64,000 bases of DNA from Nematostella vectensis (lineage: Eukaryota; Cnidaria; Anthozoa; Actiniaria; Edwardsiidae): assembly GCF_932526225.1 (NCBI RefSeq), contig NC_064045.1, positions 14,252,442 to 14,316,441 on the forward strand, read 5' to 3'. Shown here in pieces: positions 58,690 through 64,000 of the stretch (the stretch's first letter is position 1; each line of letters begins with the position of its first letter). The translations under genes were made by a program, and so were the position numbers. The notes beneath the pieces were generated by a model. That model ran no database searches and had not been told where the DNA came from. It saw only the letters and a list, made by a program, of their open reading frames with translations.

Positions 58690-59544
58690 TTAAACATTGA
58701 ATTTAAGTAACTTCAGAACTGCCATCTTGATGTTTGTAATCCTATAGCAGTAAAGAATCGGATTCAATAGAGAGTTTAGAAACACAAGAAACGATGTAAA
58801 GTAATAAAAGAAAAAAAAAACAATATCAGAGTCAGCTGAATGTACACAGGGCGAACAGTCTGATGCTGAATTAACCACTGAAAATACAGTCCATGGAATG
58901 GTACAAAGAAGAAATAACGAGAAAATATAGATGACGTCTATTGAAGATTTTCTTCTGCGCATAATTCCATTGGCATTACCGCTGGCATGCTCTTGACTTG
59001 AAATGTGATTTTGATGTCGCCTAACCACTGATAAGATCTTGCAATTGAAAACAAAGCTCAACGCTATGATTCCAGCTAAAGTTATCGAAACAGCTATTGA
59101 TCTCGGCATCCAACAGTGCAGGGCTGCTACGACCCACACAGAGAAAAGAACAACGGTCGCGCGAGTGCTGGTAACCATGGAAACGTATCTCAGGTGAAAA
59201 GTCAGCGCAAACACACGATCACCGCTGACCGCTAGCAACGTAAGCTGAGAAACACCAGCGAAGTAAACTTGAATTGTGTACATCACATTCTCCACTAGCC
59301 TCGAATTGTGATCCATACAGTCCAGAATCCCTTGGATTAGGAGTCCTAAAATTCCAATTCCAAGATCAGACACGGCTAATCCAGTTAAAAGAATAAAACC
59401 CGGAGTCCGTAGCGAAGTGGTCTTGAGGATAGCAGTGATGATAAGTGCATTGCCCACAATGGTGGGCCCCGCTAAAGTAACAGATAGTATTCCAAATCCG
59501 AGTCTGACATTGCTCCAGATCTCTGAATGGTTTGTGAGATTCAT
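58690..59544 (-). CDS. Class A (rhodopsin-like) GPCR, intronless
   Basis: 284 residues with seven hydrophobic segments. N-terminal NLTN sequon. TM1 GPTIVGNALIITAIL, TM2 LTGLAVSDLGIG, TM3 end LLAVSGDRVFALTFHLRY (GDR in place of DRY), TM5 SFVFNCKILSVVRRHQ, TM6 LFLLCTIPWTVF, TM7 NSLLNPILYCYRI. It lacks the TM3 cysteine normally paired with extracellular loop 2, has a very short loop 2 and no proline in TM5. This set of absences is shared with the melanocortin/S1P/cannabinoid (MECA) group. The ligand is unknown. Paralogue of the gene at 60646-61485, same strand. Confidence 0.93.
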   Translation of the reverse strand: MNLTNHSEIWSNVRLGFGILSVTLAGPTIVGNALIITAILKTTSLRTPGFILLTGLAVSDLGIGILGLLIQGILDCMDHNSRLVENVMYTIQVYFAGVSQLTLLAVSGDRVFALTFHLRYVSMVTSTRATVVLFSVWVVAALHCWMPRSIAVSITLAGIIALSFVFNCKILSVVRRHQNHISSQEHASGNANGIMRRRKSSIDVIYIFSLFLLCTIPWTVFSVVNSASDCSPCVHSADSDIVFFFFYYFTSFLVFLNSLLNPILYCYRITNIKMAVLKLLKFNV

Positions 59545-60645
59545 AAGGCCTTAGATTTTTTTATAGCAGTCTTATTCATTTCAGCATAATAAAAGCAACC
59601 AATCATTACCCTAACGCTCTCGGTCGAGCTGTGCAGAGATTTTTATCCCTATTTATCTTAAAAGAGTTTTCACCGAAGTTATAGTGTCGACGACTATAAA
59701 GTTCAATTGAAATGAGTGCAAATGAAATGGGGGGCAAAAAACTCGATTAAAAAGTCTCGCAGGCAACGCCGAGTAAACATTAATAGAAAACTCATAAATC
59801 ATTAAACAAAAACAGTAGGCAATAATTTATATGGAAAATAGCAATCATTTTAAAAGTTTTGACCTGAAATTACAACAAATAAGCAAAAATTTATTAAAAA
59901 AACTATGCTCACCTTAGTTTCAAATCTACTTAGATTAATCTGAGACGCTTAGGAAAAAGGATAAAGAAGGCAGCCAGATATCGATTAGACAAAATATTAA
60001 ATTATAATATGGTCCACCTGTTCAGTGACAACTTTTTAGTTCTAGAAGAAAAATAAAAATGCAAGGAATTAATAAAAATGCGGAATGGGGCATTAAAAAA
60101 TCGGGGATAAACCTTGAATTAAATCTACGCTACGTAAGCTACATAACCAAAGGACAAATATAGAGCATTGGAAGTCAAAAGCACGACTAGCAAGCACAAC
60201 GGGCTCTATTCTCTGTGACGCGGCTGTGATCTCGGGAATTTAAATTATGTCTGGATTTGATATGATATTGGGAATCTTTCTACGTTTAGGTCTGGATTTG
60301 AGATTGGTGTTCCATGTGGGCTCATGTTTCTCCTTTTTTTCAGTCAATCGGTTGAGACACAAATCATTACATAGAAATAATCGAATTATATTCAATTATA
60401 CATTGAATTACATATGTAATTTGACTTAAGCCGGATATTATTTCTTTTTGAACTCGAATACCGAGATGCACTGGGCCCCAAGAAGACTACCCAGGTCACC
60501 TCGTCCCGTAGCGCGCCACAGGACTCCCAAGGTCCGTAATAAACATTTTTCCAAATAACCTCAAACAAGATTGCAGAGATCATCAAAGCAGTTTCTACTT
60601 TAATAGTTTATCAAATAAACGCAGGCTGTACGGTGGCTCAAAACT
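59545..60645. other. Intergenic between the two GPCR genes
   Basis: AT-rich; no repeat array or gene recognised. Confidence 0.5.
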
Positions 60646-61485
60646 TTAATCCTTGCACTTGATGAGCTTGAGAACTGCTTTGCGGATATCTCTTATTCTA
60701 TAACAGTACAGAATTGGACTAAAGAGAGAGTTAAGGTAGAGTAGCTGGAGTGAGCAGTTAGAAATGATCCAATACACCTCGACTATAGTACACAGAACCC
60801 AAGGCAAGGTACAGCCTAGGAATACCGCAAAGATGTAGATGACATTTAGCGAGGATTTTCGTCTGCGCATGACTGAAATGGCGTCGCCCGCTTGGCCTTG
60901 AATGGAAATCAAATTCTGGTGCCGCCTTACGACCAAATAGATCTTACAATTGAGAGCGAAGTTCACAGTTATAATGATAACCACAGTTATCGATGCAGAT
61001 ATCGAAGATAAGACGGGGTAGACAGCTGCTGTCGCCCATATGAACACAAGCAGCAGGACGGCGCGAATGTTGGTAACCATGGTAACGTATCTCAAGTGGA
61101 AAGTCAGCGCCAATACCCGGTCACCGCTGACCGCTAGCAAGGTAACCAGGGAACCGCCAACAAAGAAGGTCACCATGGCGCTGGAATAAGCAACGGACCA
61201 CCACGAGTTATTTGACAATCTAGCTATCCCCTGGACCAGAAATGCGTTAATTCCGACACCGAAATCGGAAATAGCTAATCCGCTTAGTAGAATATAACCC
61301 GGCGTCCTTAGCGAGGTGGTCTTGATGATAGCGGTGATGATAAGGGCGTTGCCCATAATGGTGGGTCCGGCAAGAATCAAGGATAGTATTCCGAATCCGA
61401 ACCTGACATTTCCTAGGGCGGTCTGAGAATTATTATAAACACCGCTGCCATTCATGTCGGTGGAAAGATCAGTTCTCCTTTTCAA
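60646..61485 (-). CDS. Class A (rhodopsin-like) GPCR, intronless paralogue
   Basis: 279 residues from the first ATG. By comparison with the neighbour the start may be the internal ATG at 61455 (MNGSGVYNNSQ), giving 269. TM1 GPTIMGNALIITAII, TM2 LSGLAISDFGVG, TM3 end LLAVSGDRVLALTFHLRY, TM5 VNFALNCKIYLVVRRHQN, TM6 VFLGCTLPWVLC, TM7 NSLFSPILYCYRI, where the usual NPxxY asparagine region reads SPILY. Same missing TM3 cysteine and short loop 2 as the neighbour. Tandem duplication is the likely origin. Expression and ligand unknown. Confidence 0.93.
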   Translation of the reverse strand: MKRRTDLSTDMNGSGVYNNSQTALGNVRFGFGILSLILAGPTIMGNALIITAIIKTTSLRTPGYILLSGLAISDFGVGINAFLVQGIARLSNNSWWSVAYSSAMVTFFVGGSLVTLLAVSGDRVLALTFHLRYVTMVTNIRAVLLLVFIWATAAVYPVLSSISASITVVIIITVNFALNCKIYLVVRRHQNLISIQGQAGDAISVMRRRKSSLNVIYIFAVFLGCTLPWVLCTIVEVYWIISNCSLQLLYLNSLFSPILYCYRIRDIRKAVLKLIKCKD

Positions 61486-64000
61486 ATTATCTTCTAAGTC
61501 AAGAAATCTTGTAACGTTATATTAAATACACGTCGGAAGCTTCGAGTGTCTATATTTGCCTTGATGTCTGGAAGGATGAATCTCGTTAAAATGCTCTCCC
61601 TTCACTTTGCGGCCGACTATATCTTGTGAGCAACAAGGATTGCGAAGGATTGATTCTCCTACCTAGCACGTTATGAAGGCTAGCAGTATTCAGTCCACAC
61701 TCCACTGCAAAACAAACTGCGTTTGCCGGAATCATATGCGATGGGAAATACGGGAATGGCCGACTGTTCTCAATATTTTCGAACGTTGGGGCTGGCGCAA
61801 TTATCAATTTCACACTGACAATAATATGAAATTGAGCATACAAAATTACAATAAATCTAATACCAAGAGAAAATGAAATTAAAAGTTAAATTACATGGTT
61901 GGCGGCATATGAGGATCCCCAAAGCCAATATTAAATCTCGTACTGGCCGCGACTGTGAACGTAATTTTAAAAAGGAGTTGGCGGAAGAAATAACAAAATC
62001 TTATGAATTATCAGATTAACTAATGCAAACATGGTTTTCCCAAAAATATTAAAATCATATGCCCGCTTCAAGGGATCATGGAAACGTTATTATATGACAA
62101 TTTTCACTGTATTTATTTCACTTTAGGTAAAACTGGATAGTGAAGATTGCTACCTCAGATGCGAAACATCGTGTTGATACTACAAAGAATCCCCCTGCTA
62201 TTGATATTTGTTCAAATAAAGAAGATTTTTTAAAATCAATCTAGAGTTTAATATAAAATAAACTATGTAGCACAACTATATTCTATCAGTGAGACTAGCT
62301 TGCATGTAGATTATTTGAGTGCAGTACTTAGAATCGACTGAGGAGTGTTAAAGTCTGATTTCAGACGGTTAAAAAGAAGACTTTCCAATAATATCCAACA
62401 TCATTATCAATCAATATAAATACATAGATATGATCCAATATCATCATCAAACAATATAAATACATACGATATGATCCAATATCACCATCAATCAATATAA
62501 ATGCATAGATATGATCCAATATTACCATCAATCAATATAAATACATAGATATGATCCAATATAATCATAATCAATATAAATATATAGATATGATCCAATA
62601 TAATCATAATCAATATAAATATATAGATATGATCCGATATCATAATCAATCAATATAAATACATAATGATCCAATATCATCCAATCCACAAAGATATGCT
62701 CCAATATCATTATCAATCAATATAAATACATAGATATGATTTCGTGTGTTTTAGTTTTAAGACGTCGGAATGAGCAACAAGGAAATGGGGCTGGTGATGG
62801 GTTATCGCAGGAAAATTCACTCCAGGATACGCCCTTTTCGCTAATAGGTAACATAACGAACAATCTTGTCTTACGATTTTTCAACTCATTTGGTCATGCC
62901 ATATAAGGAAAACGCCCTTGAAAGAGTTTTCAAGTTGAATGAGCATATCGCTCAAATAGGACATTTTTTTATAACATGTTTCTGCCACAACTGGTAAACT
63001 ATTTTTAAAAAGCAGCGAATTTGTATTCCTAGTATTCTTTGCTTCCGTTTCTAGTGGCAATACATAAGATATGCTGTCTTCTTTCAGCAACATTGATTAA
63101 AATGTACATAATCGGGTCCTCTTTTTTATAAAAAACCGTCTAGTTTTCAGTTAAAGCTGGGCTGTTCTAAAAATGTATGTTCTTAAATTTTGGTGTATAT
63201 AAAAATAGAACCCAAAGAATTATTAGAAGAGAGTTACACAAATGATCAATAGCAATAATATTCAAGGTTGTTATTGTCAAAATAACTTGATTTTGAACTT
63301 TAGTGCGTTTCACATGAATAACAAAACAATATTTTGCTGCTATTTAAACTTTAAAATTACTTTTGGCCTTGCTAGACTAGATGAGTATAACTTTCGGTGT
63401 TGTATGGTTGAAATGTAGGAATAAATCAGATTGAAATGACAGAAAATAAAGAACTGACAAAATTAAATTTCCATGAATTGCTCCATGAACATAAGTTAAC
63501 ATTTAATATAAATTGAAAATGAAATCAATGATTGAGTAAACATTTTTATGAAACTGACCTTTAAATTACCTATAACTTTACAAACGTTTTGGCAATGTTG
63601 TCAAAATGAAATGAAATGAAATAAAATAAAATAAAAATAAGGTAATATTGACAATTATGTCAGATTTGATTGAAAAAATCCTCGATAACAAATATATCCT
63701 ATTAAATTTAGTTTGATTAAAATGTTGTACTTCCATTATCTTATGGCAAACGCGCGCAGCTGCGTCCACGAGGGCCAAGGGAGTTAAGAAAGGGTTTTCG
63801 ATGGTCTAAAGCCGGTAGGAATTCCACACGGGATTAGCGCAAGTTGTTGGGACTTGTTCATTTATTTAAAAACTTTCACCGTTAAAAAAAAAAGATTAAA
63901 TCGTACTAACTAAATATAAATGGTGGGGGAAACACAACAGAGCTTGGCTCCACAAAAAGTGCACCCTTTCGACTAAGATATATCTATAATTAATAACTAA
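61486..64000. other. AT-rich region without a supported gene
   Basis: Contains the repeat at 62400-62740 and AAAT-type simple sequence at 63600-63645. No frame here has splice sites or recognisable similarity. Confidence 0.5.
62400..62745. repeat. ~40-bp AT-rich tandem repeat
   Basis: About eight copies of a unit with core atatgatccaatatca and caatcaatataaatacatag, lengths varying by a few bases. Confidence 0.88.

Noticed and set aside
61586-61876. Short frames on both strands upstream of the second GPCR
   Set aside because: No similarity, splice sites or start context.

Overview
The window is animal nuclear DNA. Its genes are split into many short exons with GT-AG introns, it holds single-exon class A GPCRs, and its introns are full of minisatellites and small TIR (terminal inverted repeat) transposons. 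The mix of F5/8C-containing giant secreted proteins, clustered short GPCRs and dispersed TA-flanked MITEs suggests a cnidarian, probably an anthozoan (sea anemone such as Nematostella, or a coral). That assignment is inference. Genes were assembled here by reading exon ends, splice sites and phase by eye.

Layout. (1) Positions 2099-46170, minus strand: one giant gene. I could join 42 consecutive exons with matching phase, 16,263 coding bases or 5,421 residues. It starts with a signal peptide near 46170 and runs off the left edge of the window. The protein is a chain of about eleven glycine-rich/beta-rich modules. An F5/8 type C (discoidin) domain is inserted inside the first module, and two cysteine-containing jelly-roll-like segments lie further on. 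(2) Positions 46171-49391: intergenic DNA with nested TIR elements and a broken Penelope-like retroelement tail. (3) Positions 49392-56255, minus strand: eleven phase-compatible exons encoding the C-terminal half of a phosphoinositide-specific phospholipase C (X-Y linker, Y box, C2 domain, stop codon). The X domain is not in the window, so the gene's 5' part may lie beyond the right edge. (4) Two intronless, related class A GPCR genes at 58690-59544 and 60646-61485, minus strand. They would sit inside a large PLC intron if the X domain is upstream. (5) Positions 61486-64000: AT-rich DNA with no gene I can support.

The most unusual feature is the behaviour of tandem repeats at splice junctions. 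At seven exon ends in two unrelated genes, a tandem array or small tandem duplication begins at the exon/intron boundary, and its unit contains the exon 3' end plus the 5' splice site. One acceptor site shows the equivalent 3'-splice-site duplication. Other large arrays (14, 38, 42, 43, 44 and 25 bp units) lie within introns, and one of them grew inside a MITE. Long open frames in these arrays are by-products of repeat units that are multiples of three and are not listed as genes.

The giant protein should be secreted, with many N-glycosylation sequons. It is likely an extracellular or cell-surface structural or adhesive protein. The PLC would act inside the cell on phosphoinositides, and GPCRs next to it are a possible but unproven functional pairing.
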